64,000 bases of DNA from DASUAS01 sp963819475 (lineage in GTDB: Bacteria; Actinomycetota; Acidimicrobiia; IMCC26256; DASPTH01). Of this stretch, positions 53,155-63,841 are shown in pieces (within the stretch, counting starts at the first letter, position 1; each line of letters begins with the position of its first letter). Under the pieces are notes generated by a model that saw only the letters and a program-made list of their open reading frames with translations, ran no database searches and was not told the DNA's origin. The stretch is taken from contig CAWFWE010000004.1 in NCBI GenBank assembly GCA_963819475.1, positions 992,001 through 1,056,000 of the forward strand, written 5' to 3'. The position numbers were made by a program, and so were the translations under genes.

Positions 53155-53961
53155 ATGGGGAATCAGCTCGCCGGGCGGCGCATGCTCGTGGTCGGTGCAT
53201 CGTCGGGGATCGGGCGCTCGATCGCCGAGGAGGCGCTCCGCCGCGGCGGACGCGTGGTCGTCACCGCGCGACGTCAGGACAGACTCGAGGAGGTCGCGGC
53301 GGCGGGCGACGGTGTCGCGATCGCGAGCGATGTGCGTGACGGCGCGGCGTGTCGGGCAGTGGTCAAGGCCGCGGCGGCGGTACTGGGGTCCTTCGACGTG
53401 ATCGTGTATGCCGCGGCCGCGATTCCGATGGTGATGATGGCTGACCAGTCGGCCGACGGATGGGCCGAGCTGTTCGCCACGAACGCCACCGGCGCGTTCC
53501 TGGTGTTCGGCGCGGCCGTGCCGTTCCTCGCCGACGATGCAGTGTTCGCCTACACCGCGTCGAACGGCGTGGGATCGCCGTACCACGGCCGGGGCGCGTA
53601 CATCGCGAGCAAGGCCGCGCTCGACGAAGGGATCCGGGCGTTGCGGATCGAGCATCCGGACGTGCGCTTCACGCGGTTCCTGCTCGACGCCGTGGCCGGC
53701 ACCGAGGCCGCCGTTGGCGACGACCCGCAGCTCGCCGGGCGCCTGACCGCCGAGTGGGTACGGCGCGGCAAGTTGCTCGATCGGTATCTGCATGTGGGCA
53801 CCGTCGGGCCGGTCCTCGCCGATCTCCTGGCGACGATGCTCGACTCGGGTGCCCGCCTCGACGAGATCGTGGTGAACGGTCCCGGGCAGCCGCTCGCGTT
53901 GCCCTTCGAGATGTCCGACATCGCGAAGGCGACGTCCGGCTTCCGCCCCGACGGTGAGTGA
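53155..53961 (+). CDS. Short-chain dehydrogenase/reductase
   Basis: 268 residues. VVGASSGIGRSIAEEALRRG cofactor motif, DVIVYAAAAIP in place of the usual NNAG, and Y-x3-K in GRGAYIASKAALDEG; the Ser is in YTASNG. The Ala-rich NAG substitution is atypical but seen in the family. RBS AGGGAG precedes ATG 53155. An SMP-30 gene follows 19 bases later. Confidence 0.88.
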   Translation: MGNQLAGRRMLVVGASSGIGRSIAEEALRRGGRVVVTARRQDRLEEVAAAGDGVAIASDVRDGAACRAVVKAAAAVLGSFDVIVYAAAAIPMVMMADQSADGWAELFATNATGAFLVFGAAVPFLADDAVFAYTASNGVGSPYHGRGAYIASKAALDEGIRALRIEHPDVRFTRFLLDAVAGTEAAVGDDPQLAGRLTAEWVRRGKLLDRYLHVGTVGPVLADLLATMLDSGARLDEIVVNGPGQPLALPFEMSDIAKATSGFRPDGE

Positions 53962-53980
53962 GCCACGAGAGGAGCGAGCG

Positions 53981-54853
53981 ATGGTGTCAAAGCCCGAGGT
54001 CGTGGTCGACGGGATCGCCATGCCCGAAGGTCCCGTCTGGTGCGACGACGGCACCCTCGTGTGCACGAGCGTGACCGACGCCAAGCTCGTGAAGATCTGG
54101 CCCGAAGAAGGACGCAAGGAGGTCCTCTGTGACACGGCGGGCGGCACCAACAGCGCGGCACCGGCGACCGACGGCGGGTTCCTGATCACCCAGAACGGCG
54201 GGGTCGACTTCGACGCCCTCGGTGTGGCCGGCGAGTGGGCGAAGCCGCGCTACGTGTCGCCCGGTCTGCAGCGCATGCTCCCCGACGGCACGGTCGTACG
54301 CGTGGTCGAGGGCATGCAGGCGCCCAACGACCTGGTCGTCGGCCCCGATGGCACCGTCTACTTCACCGACCCGTGGCCGATGATCGAGCCCGCCCCCGAG
54401 CCGTCGTCGCGCGTGATGGCATACGAGACCGACGGCACGCTGCGTGTGGTCGCCGACGGCTTCGTGTTCTGCAACGGGATCGCGATCGACGGCGACGGTC
54501 ATCTCGTCGTGACCGAGGCGAACGGCTTCATGCGCGTGTTCCCAGATGGCACGAAGCAATGGATCATCGAGAATCTCAGCCACCAGCACGCGACCGATGG
54601 CCTGGCCGTCGACCAGAACGGGATCTTCTACCTGGCGGGCAGTCTCGACCACGGCATCCGGGTGATCGACGGCGACCGAGAGGTCGACTTCTGGCCGATT
54701 CCCGGTGACGGAGCCACCACCAACTGCTGCTTCGGCGGCCCCGACGGGCGGTGGATGTTCGCCACCGACGGCCTCCCGGGCCAGGTCGTGGTGTGGCACG
54801 ACCTGCCGACGGCCGGTCGTCCGCTCACGCCCTGGCCTGCACCCCCGGTCTGA
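53981..54853 (+). CDS. SMP-30/gluconolactonase-family beta-propeller hydrolase
   Basis: 290 residues. The family's metal-binding residues appear in MPEGPVWCDDGTLV, APNDLVVGPDGTVYFTDPWP (Asn and Asp ligands) and FCNGIAIDGDGHLVVTEANG, spaced as in SMP-30/regucalcin propellers. Such enzymes open lactones. GAGAGGAG precedes ATG 53981. With the SDR and the divergent GMC oxidase it suggests an alcohol-to-lactone-to-acid sequence. Confidence 0.88.
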   Translation: MVSKPEVVVDGIAMPEGPVWCDDGTLVCTSVTDAKLVKIWPEEGRKEVLCDTAGGTNSAAPATDGGFLITQNGGVDFDALGVAGEWAKPRYVSPGLQRMLPDGTVVRVVEGMQAPNDLVVGPDGTVYFTDPWPMIEPAPEPSSRVMAYETDGTLRVVADGFVFCNGIAIDGDGHLVVTEANGFMRVFPDGTKQWIIENLSHQHATDGLAVDQNGIFYLAGSLDHGIRVIDGDREVDFWPIPGDGATTNCCFGGPDGRWMFATDGLPGQVVVWHDLPTAGRPLTPWPAPPV

Positions 54854-54860
54854 ACGCCGA

Positions 54861-55046
54861 ATGTCGCGCACCTACGCGATCACGGGCAGCGAGTCCCGAA
54901 TCGGCGCCGCGTTCCGCCGTCGCCTCGAGGAACATGGTGCACGCGTGGTCGGCATCGATCTCCACGACGCCGAGGTGCGGCTGCCGGCCGACGACCGCCG
55001 GCTCACGACGGGTGGGCCGAGACCTCCACGGGGATGTTGGTCATGA
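54861..55046 (+). pseudogene. SDR N-terminal fragment
   Basis: 61 codons from ATG 54861: RTYAITGSESRIGAAFRRRL, then GARVVGIDLHDAEV, the first beta-alpha-beta unit and Asp of an SDR. The rest is missing; the sequence runs into the 3' end of the convergent molybdopterin oxidoreductase gene. The Gly pattern (GSESRIG) is typical of 3-alpha-hydroxysteroid dehydrogenase-like SDRs. Confidence 0.55.
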
Positions 55047-57195
55047 CCGGCTGACCGGTGTACGGGTCGTATGCGTCGTCGACGTCGGAGAGCCGGGAGG
55101 CCGCCGAGCCATGGCGCTCGAAGTCGTCGTCGGTCTCCGGGAGGTCACCCCAACCGTGGGTGAGCGACACCACACCTGGTCGCATGGTCTCGTCGGGTTC
55201 GACCAGCGCCAGCACCGCGGCGCGCGTGGACGCAACCTCGACTTTGTCACCCGTGTCCAAGCCTCGCGCCCGCAGGTCCTCGGGATGCATCTTGAGCGGG
55301 TTGATGGCGTCGGCCGCGCGCAACTTCGGGAGGAAGTGCCCGCTCGAGTTGTAGCGGCTCATGATGCGACGCGCGATGAGGCGGAGCGGGTAGTCGGCAC
55401 CGGCCCACGACAGCACATCGCCGGTGCCGCGCGCGGTGACCTCGGCGAGATCGCGCATCATCAGCTCGTTCGCGAGATCGAGCCGCCCTTCGTAGCCTGG
55501 CTCCTTCGGCAACACCGTGATCGTCGGGTCGAGTCTCGACACGCCGTTCGGGTGCGCCTTCACCTCGTCGAGCGGGATCCGGGAGTCGGCGCAGAGGATC
55601 TCGAGCAGGTCGTCGGCGTCAGGCGTGTGCGCCATGTCGAGTGTCTTCGTGACCCCTTGGCCACCGCCGAAATCGGTTGGCCCGAACTCCAATTGCAGGC
55701 CCATCCGCGCCGCGATGCCGTAGAAGAACTCCCACTCGGGGATCACGTCGGAACCGGCGGGCGGGTCGACGAGCGCCGGCGTGTATTGGCCCCACGGTCC
55801 GGGCATCGCGACGCCTGGGAACGCGCCGGAGATCAGGTCGAACGTGTTGCTGATGCCGGGCACCTCGAATTGCAGCGTCGGCGCGATCACGTAGTGGGCT
55901 TCCTTGGCGGTCGCCGACATCCACGGGTCGATCTGCACCAGCAATTCCAGGGAACGGAACGCGTCGCGCACCTTCACCTGGTCGGGCCAGGTGACGAGTG
56001 GGTTGCCACCCATGCTGATGAAGGCGCGAATCTGCCCTTCGCCGGGAAGCAGGATCTCGTCGGCGACGGCTGCGGTTGGCGGGCCGTTCACGGTGTCGGC
56101 GAGGCCCTTCACGCGGAACGGTGCGCCGAATCCGAACGCGGGGAACGGAGGCATGGCCTGCGCGATGCGCGGCGTCTGTACGCCGAGTGTCTTCTGGTCC
56201 CACACGAGATCGCCGGCGCGCAGGAAGCTGCCGCACAGCACGTTGAGCGCGGCGATGAGGTACTCGAACAGCGTGCCGTTGCCACAGGCCATGTTGGGGC
56301 CGGTCCCCGCGATCGCGATGCTGCTCGAAGCGCCGGCGAAGCGACGCGTTGCCGCGACGAAGTCGTCGACCGGGATGTCGGCCCGCCGCGCGACCTCCGC
56401 GGGTGTATAGGGATCCACCGCCCGGACCAGGGCGTCGAGGCCCTGCGTCTCGGCGTCGACGAACTCACGGTCGTAGAGACCTTCCGTGACGATGAGACGC
56501 ACCATGCCCGCGGCGATGGCGATGTCCTCACCCGGACGCGGCTGGAGATGGATGTCGGCCAGTCCGGCAGTCTCCGTGCGGCACGGATCGACGACGATCA
56601 ACGCGAGCCCCCGCCGGCGCGCGTCGTGGAACGACATTCGCGTGTTCACCTTCGACCGGCCGCCCACGCTCGACACCAGCGGGTTGCTGCCGAAGATCAT
56701 CGTGGCGCCGACATCCATCGAGTTGATCGCACCGCCGAGCCACACGCCCATCATCCCGAGCGCGATCCCCTTCCCGGGCTGGTCGATGGTGACGGCGTTG
56801 AACATGCGACCGTCGCCGATCGCCTTCATGAACGCGGCCTGCATCGGCCAGCTGCACTGGTTCGCGAGGCTGCTCGTGCCGATGTAGGACGCGATCGCGA
56901 GCGGGCCGCGCTCGTCGAGGATGGGGCGCAACTTCGCCGCGATCTCGTCCATCGCCTGTGCCACCGGGATCGGCGCGAACGAACCGTCGGATCTGCGCTT
57001 CTGCGACTGGAGCAATCGGTCGGGCGACACGTACTGCTCCGGGATGGAGCGGCCCTTCACGCACGAGTAGCCCTGATACACGGGGCTGGCCGGATCGCCG
57101 ACAACCTTCACGGGCCGGCCGTCCTCGATGTCGACGAGGATCGGGCAGGTGACGTCGCAGGTGCGGCAGAGCGAAGCGTGGCTGGTCGCGTGCAT
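55003..57195 (-). CDS. Molybdopterin-dependent oxidoreductase (bis-MGD family), copy B
   Basis: 730 residues, full length. [4Fe-4S] site LCRTCDVTCPILV with the fourth Cys in GYSCVKGRS, then ATMIFGSNPLVSSVGG, LIVVDPCRTETAGLADIHLQ, and the C-terminal MGD barrel (NPLKMHPEDLRARGLDTGDK; VSLTHGWG). A distant paralogue of the gene at 45199-47610; the acetylene hydratase/pyrogallol hydroxytransferase/nitrate reductase-like group. No Fe-S partner subunit is encoded beside it. ATG 57195 begins just before the cluster motif. Convergent overlap with the SDR fragment. Confidence 0.9.
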   Translation of the reverse strand: MHATSHASLCRTCDVTCPILVDIEDGRPVKVVGDPASPVYQGYSCVKGRSIPEQYVSPDRLLQSQKRRSDGSFAPIPVAQAMDEIAAKLRPILDERGPLAIASYIGTSSLANQCSWPMQAAFMKAIGDGRMFNAVTIDQPGKGIALGMMGVWLGGAINSMDVGATMIFGSNPLVSSVGGRSKVNTRMSFHDARRRGLALIVVDPCRTETAGLADIHLQPRPGEDIAIAAGMVRLIVTEGLYDREFVDAETQGLDALVRAVDPYTPAEVARRADIPVDDFVAATRRFAGASSSIAIAGTGPNMACGNGTLFEYLIAALNVLCGSFLRAGDLVWDQKTLGVQTPRIAQAMPPFPAFGFGAPFRVKGLADTVNGPPTAAVADEILLPGEGQIRAFISMGGNPLVTWPDQVKVRDAFRSLELLVQIDPWMSATAKEAHYVIAPTLQFEVPGISNTFDLISGAFPGVAMPGPWGQYTPALVDPPAGSDVIPEWEFFYGIAARMGLQLEFGPTDFGGGQGVTKTLDMAHTPDADDLLEILCADSRIPLDEVKAHPNGVSRLDPTITVLPKEPGYEGRLDLANELMMRDLAEVTARGTGDVLSWAGADYPLRLIARRIMSRYNSSGHFLPKLRAADAINPLKMHPEDLRARGLDTGDKVEVASTRAAVLALVEPDETMRPGVVSLTHGWGDLPETDDDFERHGSAASRLSDVDDAYDPYTGQPVMTNIPVEVSAHPS

Positions 57196-57349
57196 CGCGT
57201 CCCCTTGGTGTCTGGCGTGAGGACACCAGTCTGGAGCACCGGAGCCGCGGGGCGCATCCCGTCCGCCGAGTACTGGCGGGTCGTGGAAGCCTGCACCCTC
57301 GTAACATCCGTAGCCGGTCCGTTGTCGATGCGACTGGAGGCCGAGCACC

Positions 57350-58763
57350 ATGCCGGTGGGATCGTCGGAGACCGACTACCTCGTGGTGGGCGCGGGCGCG
57401 ATGGGCATGGCCTTCACGGATGCCCTGATCGATCACGCGGATGTGCACGTCACGCTGGTCGACCGTCGCCATGCGGCCAGCGGGCATTGGCAGGACGCGT
57501 ATCCATTCGTCCAGCTCCATCAGGCGTCAGTGTTCTACGGCGTCGGGTCGACCGTGCTCGGGAGCGGCACTGTCCAGCAGCGCGGCCCGGAGGCGGGGCT
57601 CCAGGAACGGGCCCGCCAGGCGGAGATCCAGGCCTACTACGACGACATCCTGCATCGCCGCTTCCTCGGCTCGGGCCAGGTCACCTTCCTCGGCGGGAGC
57701 GAGTATCACACCGACGGTTCCTCCCATCTCGTGACGTCGCGGGTGTCGGGCGAGACCGTGGAGATCGACGTGCGACGCCGCGTCGTCGACGCCACCTACC
57801 TGTCGCCGACGATCCCCGCGACGACACCCCCGCCGTTCGGTGTTGCTGACGACGTCCGCGTCGTCGCCATCAACGAGCTCGCCCGGTTGGACGCCGCGCC
57901 GAGCAGGTACGTGATCGTCGGTGCCGGCAAGACCGCCACCGACGGGATCGTCTGGTTGTTGGCGAACGGCGTGCAAGCAGACCGCATCGTCTGGGTACGC
58001 CCTCGTGACCCCTGGATGCTCAATCGCGCCGTCGTCCAGCCCGATCCGGCGGTGGCGCTCGGGCTGGCTGCGGACACCATGGCGGCGGCCGCCGACGCCG
58101 AGTCGCTCGACGATCTCTTCCTGCGCCTCGAAGCTGCCGGCGTGATGCTTCGGATCGACCGGGACGTCGTTCCCACGATGGCCAAGACCCCCACCCTCGG
58201 CGCATGGGAGCTCGATCTGCTCCGCACCATCGAGCACGTCGTTCGCCTGGGACACATCAAGCACGTGACTCGCCGCGAGATCGTCCTCGACGACGGGGTC
58301 GGTCCCACTGGCGCCCGACTCGCTCATCGTGCACTGCGCCGCCTCCGGACTGCAGTACCCGCCGCTGGTTCCCGTCTGGGAGCCGGACACGATCCGACTC
58401 CAGACGATCCGGGTCGGCTTTCCGTGCTTCTGCGCCGCGCTGGCCGGCTACGTGGAGGCAACCCGCGACGACGACCGAGAACGCAACCGGGTGTGTCCGC
58501 CCAACACCCTCCCCGACAACCCTGCCAACTGGGCGCGGATGCAGGTTCGTGGAACCATCGCCGCGCGCACCTACGGCGCGGAGCCAGACATCGCCGCCTG
58601 GGCCAACGGCTGCGCGCTGAACCCCGCGCGCATCGAACCCTCACAACGCAACGATCCCGCGGTGCACGCCGCGGCCACACGCCTGGCTGACCATGCCGAG
58701 CACGGGCTGGCGCGGATGGCCGAACTCGCCCACGAGCCACTGTCGAGCAACGACGAGCTTTGA
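57350..58763 (+). pseudogene. FAD-dependent oxidoreductase, one frameshift
   Basis: Frame one from ATG 57350: DYLVVGAGAMGMAFTDALID, HWQDAYPFVQLHQASVFYGV, YVIVGAGKTATDGIVWLLAN. The second frame carries VHCAASGLQYPPLVPVWEPD to a stop at 58763 (ANGCALNPARIEPSQ). Removing one G from the GGGG at about 58297-58300 restores DDGSVPLAPDSLIVHCAA. The repaired ~470-residue protein is a two-dinucleotide-fold flavin monooxygenase-like enzyme. The break is in a homopolymer, so a sequence error is likely. Confidence 0.78.
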
Positions 58764-58927
58764 GGGACGATCCCGCGCTCGCCTCCGCGGCTGCCTCGAC
58801 GGACGTTTCGCGACAACGCGGCCTCCAACCCCGGTGTGAGCGTGCGAGGGGGCCAGGTGATCGCCGGCGTCGGAGTCAGCGGCGGAACGACGGAGCAGGA
58901 CATTGCCATCGTCGAAGCGGCGATGAG

Positions 58928-60395
58928 TCAGCTCGGAGCCGGAGTGGCCGCTCCGAACCAGGTCGCAAGCGCTCGAGGCAGCCCTGGATCCGTGAGTTCT
59001 CCTGCCCAGGCGACATGTCCGTCGGGTCGGATCAACACGGCCGGCGGCGCCGCGATCTCGCCGACCGGGAGCTCCCACACGCCATCGTGCTCGGCGTCGA
59101 CCAACCGGACTCGACTCGCCCACGGCGAAATGTCGAAACCGCCGGGTGCACCGAGGTTGAGGAGCACGGGCCGGGCGTCGTGCAGCAGGGTGAACACGCG
59201 CGTGGGACCGTCCGCGGTCTGCACGTCGAGGTCGGGCATGCGCCGCCCGAGCAGCGGATGTCCCTCTCCGAGGTCGTAGTGGATGTCGAGACCGGAGAGC
59301 ATCGCGGCGATGCGCCTGCGCGGCTCGTCCATGCTCAGCACTTCGGTCATGACGTCGCGGAGGGCCTGGTGACGGTCGTCGGAGCCGCTGAGCGCGACTG
59401 CCGCCATGGTGTTGTGCAACACCCGGGCACCGACCGGATGACGTTCGGCGTGGTAGGTGTCCAGGAGGCTCTCGGGTGATGTCTTGTCGACCACCTGGGC
59501 CAGCTTCTATCCCAGGTTCACGGCATCCTGCACGCCGGTGTTGAGGCCTTGGCCGCCCTGCGGGGGATGCACGTGCGCGGCGTCCCCCGCGAGCAGTACA
59601 CGGCCCTGGCGGTAGGTTGCTGCCTGCCGCGTCATGTCAGTGAACCTCGAGATCCAGTTGGCGTTGCGAAGCCCGTAGTCCGTGCCGTACACGGCGACCA
59701 GTGCTTCGCGAAGCTCGTCCATGCTGGGGTCGTCGGTGTGTTCGACGCGTCGTTCCGTCAGCAGGACCCGGAACGGCCCTCCTCCCTCCGCCCGGTTGAC
59801 GGGACCGATGCCGCCTCCCTCGCGGCGCATGCCGAGCTCCGGCTCCTCGTCCATCTCGACCTCGGCGATCATCCAGCTGGTCGATGGGTCCCACCCGGGA
59901 AAGTCGATACCGGCTGCCTTGCGGATCAGGCTGCGTCCTCCGTCGCAGCCGACGAGATACTCCGCTCGCAGCGACGGGTCGCCAGACAGCTCGACATCGA
60001 CGCCGGCGGTCGTGCGCGAAGCCCACCACCTCGCAGCCACGAAGCATCGGAACCCCGAGCTCACCGACCCAGTCAGCCAGGATGCGCTCGAAGTGGCTCT
60101 GCCAGAGCGCAAGGACGTAGTTGTGGCGGGTGGGGAAGTCGCTGATGTCCAACGGGATCCCGGAAAACCCCAGAGCCGGGGCGACGTGCCCCGCCGAGAG
60201 GAATCGTTCCGCGATGCCACGCTGATCGAGCACCTCGATGGTGCGGGAATGCAGACCCCCGGCTCGCGATCCGTCGAGATCCTGACTGGCGCGTCGTTCG
60301 ACGATGACGACGTCGACCCCCGCCAACGCCAGCTCGCCCGCCAACATCAGCCCCGTTGGACCTCCTCCTACGATCACCACCGCATGCTGCGTCAT
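58928..60395 (-). pseudogene. FAD aromatic hydroxylase (PheA/TfdB type), frameshift plus internal stop
   Basis: From ATG 60395: VVIVGGGPTGLMLAGELALA and LHSRTIEVLDQRGIAERFLS in frame one. Near 60015 the frame changes (extra C in CC); the second frame gives YLVGCDGGRSLIRKAAGIDF and the FAD motif GRVLLAGDAAHVHPPQGGQG, ending at an in-frame TAG (59507) where Trp is expected (NLG-W-KLAQV). The same frame resumes to 58928 with the C-terminal thioredoxin-like domain (ILL-type PVLLNLGAPGGFDIS). Such enzymes hydroxylate phenolic rings with NAD(P)H. Two independent lesions favour true decay. Confidence 0.78.
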
Positions 60396-60551
60396 CGTTC
60401 ATGGTCAGCACGTTTTCGTCGATTGCGGCAAGCCCCCTCCCTCGCGTTACGCTGTTCATGGCGGCGAAGATTCACGCTCGACGATGCGGCGTCGCCGAGT
60501 GACGAAGCGGCGAGGCTGCTGCCCAGCTTCGGAAGCGGATGCTCTGCCGGT

Positions 60552-60875
60552 TCACGCCGAATGCGGCGTCAGGGGTGCGATCACAAGTTCGGCAATGCGG
60601 CCGTCCCTGAGGACGAACCGGTAGTGCAGGTCTGCGACGCCGCCCGGAAAGCTGCCTTCGAGTCGGTTGTCGACCAGCCAGGTGTCGGGATCGATCCTTC
60701 TGGCGCCGAGACCGGTGCGCGTGTAGGTGAACTCGCGGGCTGCCGTGTCGAGCCAATGCCGGATTGCTTCAGTGCCGCGGTGTTCGCGATCTTCATCGAT
60801 CACCTTGGCCTCTGCGTCGAACGCGGCGAGGGCACGGTTCGTGTCGTGACGGTCGTGAGCCTCTTGCCTGATCAC
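60552..60875 (-). CDS. SnoaL-like (NTF2-fold) protein
   Basis: 107 residues with the NTF2-like cone: AHDRHDTNRALAAFDAEAKV, EHRGTEAIRHWLDTAAREFT, and VADLHYRFVLRDGRIAELVI. SnoaL-like proteins are small isomerases, cyclases or ligand-binding proteins. GTG 60875 is chosen; the longer ATG frame at 60956 would overlap the hydrolase C-terminus in another frame. It may be coupled with the hydrolase gene upstream. Confidence 0.75.
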   Translation of the reverse strand: MIRQEAHDRHDTNRALAAFDAEAKVIDEDREHRGTEAIRHWLDTAAREFTYTRTGLGARRIDPDTWLVDNRLEGSFPGGVADLHYRFVLRDGRIAELVIAPLTPHSA

Positions 60876-60913
60876 GTCAGGGATCCACGGCGGTTCGCCG
60901 CCGAAGGGCCGGG

Positions 60914-62111
60914 TCAGGCGAGGAAGGCGTCGACCGCGGTCAAGAACTGCCCCCACGCCGGCTCATCAGGCCGCAACAGGTGGTTGCGCGAGTCGAGCAG
61001 CACCAGGCGGCTCTCGGGAATCAGGCTCGCAAGGTTGCGTGCCTGGTCGAGCGGCACCCGGATCTCGTCGCGTAGAGTGGATGATGAGCGTCGGCGCCTG
61101 CACGCGCGGGGCCTCGCCGGAGACGTCGATCTGGGCCCATGCATCCATGAGTCGTGCCGCGTTCTCCGCGGACGCGGTCCGGCGCAGTAGCTCGGCGAAC
61201 GCGTCCCAGATCTCCGGAGGCGCGTCGGGGATGAAGCTCGAGGTGAAGAACCGACGGAACGCCGGGTCGTCGCGGCCCCAACCGAGGCGCACCATCTCGA
61301 TCTGTACCGCTGCTTCTCGCCGCTCCTCGTCGGTCGCGGCACGGACCATGCGACCCTGCGCGTAGGCGCCGTAGAGGATCAGGTGACTCACACGCTCGGG
61401 ATGGCGTGCCGCGTACGCGATCGCAACCGCACCGCCCTGCGACACGCCCAGCAACGGGAACCTGCGACACCCCATGTCGTCGACAACCGCTTCGAGGTCG
61501 TGCACCCACGCATCGATCGAAAAGTCGTCGACATCGTGGTCCGACAGGCCACAGCCACGTTCGTCGTAGCGGATCAGCGTCCGGTGTCGGGCCAGGCCGG
61601 TGAGCCAGTGGTGCCAGACGGGGCTTCGCCAGTCGTAGTCCAGGTGGGTGATCCAGTGCGCAGCCCGTACCAACGGCGGCCCGGTCCCCACCGTCGCGTA
61701 CGCCAAACGCACGTTCCCCTCGGCGCAGCAGAAGCGGATCACCTGGTCGAGGTCCTCGGGCATCTCCAGTACCGACGACGAGGGACCACCCGCTTCCTCG
61801 TCGACCGCAGCGACGAACTGATAGCCGCGGCCGTGCACGGTCTTGATGATGCGTTGGTCCCGGCCGGTGTCGCCGACCGCGCGACGCGCTGACTTGATGC
61901 GACTCGTCAACGCCGACTCCGAGACGAACTGGTCACCCCACACCGCATCGAGCAACTCCGCCTTGGTCACGACACGATCACGATGACCGACGAGGTAGCT
62001 CAGGACGTCGAACACCTGTGGCTCCACGTGCACCACCGCGCCATCGAGCAGCAACTCGTACCGAGTGGTGTCGATCACGAGGTTGCGGAACCGGTAGCGC
62101 ACCACGGACAT
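60914..62111 (-). pseudogene. Winged-helix (OmpR-type) domain fused to alpha/beta hydrolase, one frameshift
   Basis: Residues 1-~105: OmpR/CadC-type winged helix (HVEPQVFDVLSYLVGHRDRV; FVSESALTSRIKSARRAVGD; GRGYQFVAAV). Residues ~125-380: alpha/beta hydrolase with RYDERGCGLSD and the nucleophile elbow GVSQGGAVAIAYAARHPERV. Near 61078 the frame breaks; the end (RDEIRVPLDQARNLASLIPE; HLLRPDEPAWGQF) is in another frame, to 60914, containing the catalytic His. One extra base explains it. The fusion type is a known class of one-component regulator or sensor-like hydrolase; the ligand is unknown. Confidence 0.8.
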
Positions 62112-62276
62112 GTTCCCTGAGTTTCGCCCACGCTCGCCGAGTCGCCCGGGTCAGGTGCGCGGCGGATCGAGCGGGTTGCGGTCGCCGGTCATCTCACCGT
62201 CCGGGCTCGGCGTGCGGTCCGGCCTGCGTCCATCTCATCAGCCTCCCACACCGGTCCGCGAGGGGCGAGCGTGGCT

Positions 62277-63816
62277 TCACCGGACCATGGAGATACGCCC
62301 GACTGGGACCGCGAGGCGGCGCAGCTCTTCGCGACGCAACTTGCCGACGGAGCTCCGTGGCAAGCGCTCGACGACCATGATCGACGACGGTACCTCGTGC
62401 GCGGAAAGGCGCTCCCGACAGAACTCGACCAACGCGTCGTCGCCGACGTCGCTCCCGGCGACCAGCACGACGAAGGCAATCCCCGAGCCTTCGTGTCCCA
62501 GGACTGCCGCGTCGACGACCGCCGGATGTTGCAGGAGCACACGTTCGACATCGCCGGGGTACACGAGGTGCTCTGACGCCCAGTACGCGTCCTGGACGCG
62601 ATCGACGATCCAGATGTATCCGTCTTCGTCGATCCGCGCCGCGTCGCCAGTGCGCAGCCAACCGTCCTCGTTGATTGCGGCCCGTGTGGCATCAGCGCGG
62701 TTCCAATAGCCGGCCATCACATTGGGGCCGCGCACGAGCAGTTCCCCTGTCTCGTTCGCCACGCAGTCGACACCATCGGCTCGGACGGCGCGGACATCGA
62801 CGAACATCGGGGGCTTGCCCACGGAACCGACCTTCCGTGGTGCGCTCTCCGTGTCGAGCAACGACACGACCGGCGCGGCCTCGGAGAGCCCGTACCCCTG
62901 GAGAAAGGTCGACACCGCGGTCTGCGTACGTGTGGATGAGACGTTCCGGGACCGGCGCGCCACCCGTGATGTACAAGCGGATGCTCGAAAGATCCGTCGT
63001 CGGCCACCGACGCGATCGGGTGAGCCGCTGGAGGAGATCGGGGTTCCCGAATCCGATGGTCACACGTTCCTGCTCGATCAGCCCCAGGATCTCCTCCGGG
63101 TCGGTCGTCTCGGGAACGACGACCGCGCCACCCTTGAACAACACCGGCAGCACGTTGACGCCGGTGCCACCGGTGCGAAAGAACGGTGTGATCGCGATGG
63201 TCACATCGTCACTTCGGACGTCGACCGCCGAGAGCATGTTGATCACGTTCCAGGTGAGGTTTCCGTGGGTCAGCATGACTCCTCTGGGCGTCCCGGTGGT
63301 GCCCGAAGTGTGGGGGAGCATGCACAGGTCATCGGGACCAGCTCCCTCGTCGAGTGGAACGTCGGGGGAGCTCGTGACGAGGAACTCGTAGTCGACGTCC
63401 GCACCGGTGGCCGCGCCCACGACCACATGAGCGCGCACGTCCGGTGGGAGCGTGATGCCGGTCGTCGAAGGTTCCACGACCACGACCGGTGCGTATCCCT
63501 CGAGGATCTCGCCGATCACCGCGCGGTCGAGCTGATGATTGACCGGGGCCAGGACGGCACCGAGCTGGGCGGACGCGAAGAACACTTCGAGGAACGCCGG
63601 ATGGTTGGCACCCAGCCAGCTGACGCGATCTCCACGACGAACGCCGAGTTCCCGGAGCCCGTGGGCGAGGCGGCGAACTCGGCACGCGAGCTCGCCGTAG
63701 GTCCGGCGCGTCTCCCCGTGAATGAGCGCCGGCCGATCCGGTGTGATCCGGGCTCTTCGCTCGATCCACGAGCCGACTCCTCGATCGTTCGTCATTCGAG
63801 TGCCGTTTGCGGCCAT
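62277..63816 (-). pseudogene. Acyl-CoA synthetase (AMP-forming, FadD-like), one frameshift
   Basis: From ATG 63816 (GGAGG upstream): RPALIHGETRRTYGELACRV, the P-loop HTSGTTGTPRGVMLTHGN and FFRTGGTGVNVLPVLFKGG. Near 62912 the frame changes; the second carries FLQGYGLSEAAPVVSLLDTE (A5 motif), GWLRTGDAARIDEDGYIWIV (A7 motif) and the catalytic Lys in SSVGKLRREELRR. One extra G in GG accounts for the break. The repaired protein has ~510 residues and all adenylate-forming motifs, activating a carboxylic acid to its CoA ester. Confidence 0.85.
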
Positions 63817-63841
63817 GGTCAGACCTCCAAGTCGGTGCGGG

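Noticed and set aside
54751..57849. 1032-codon plus-strand frame
   Set aside because: It is antisense to the molybdopterin oxidoreductase, with no domain resemblance; a codon-bias artefact.
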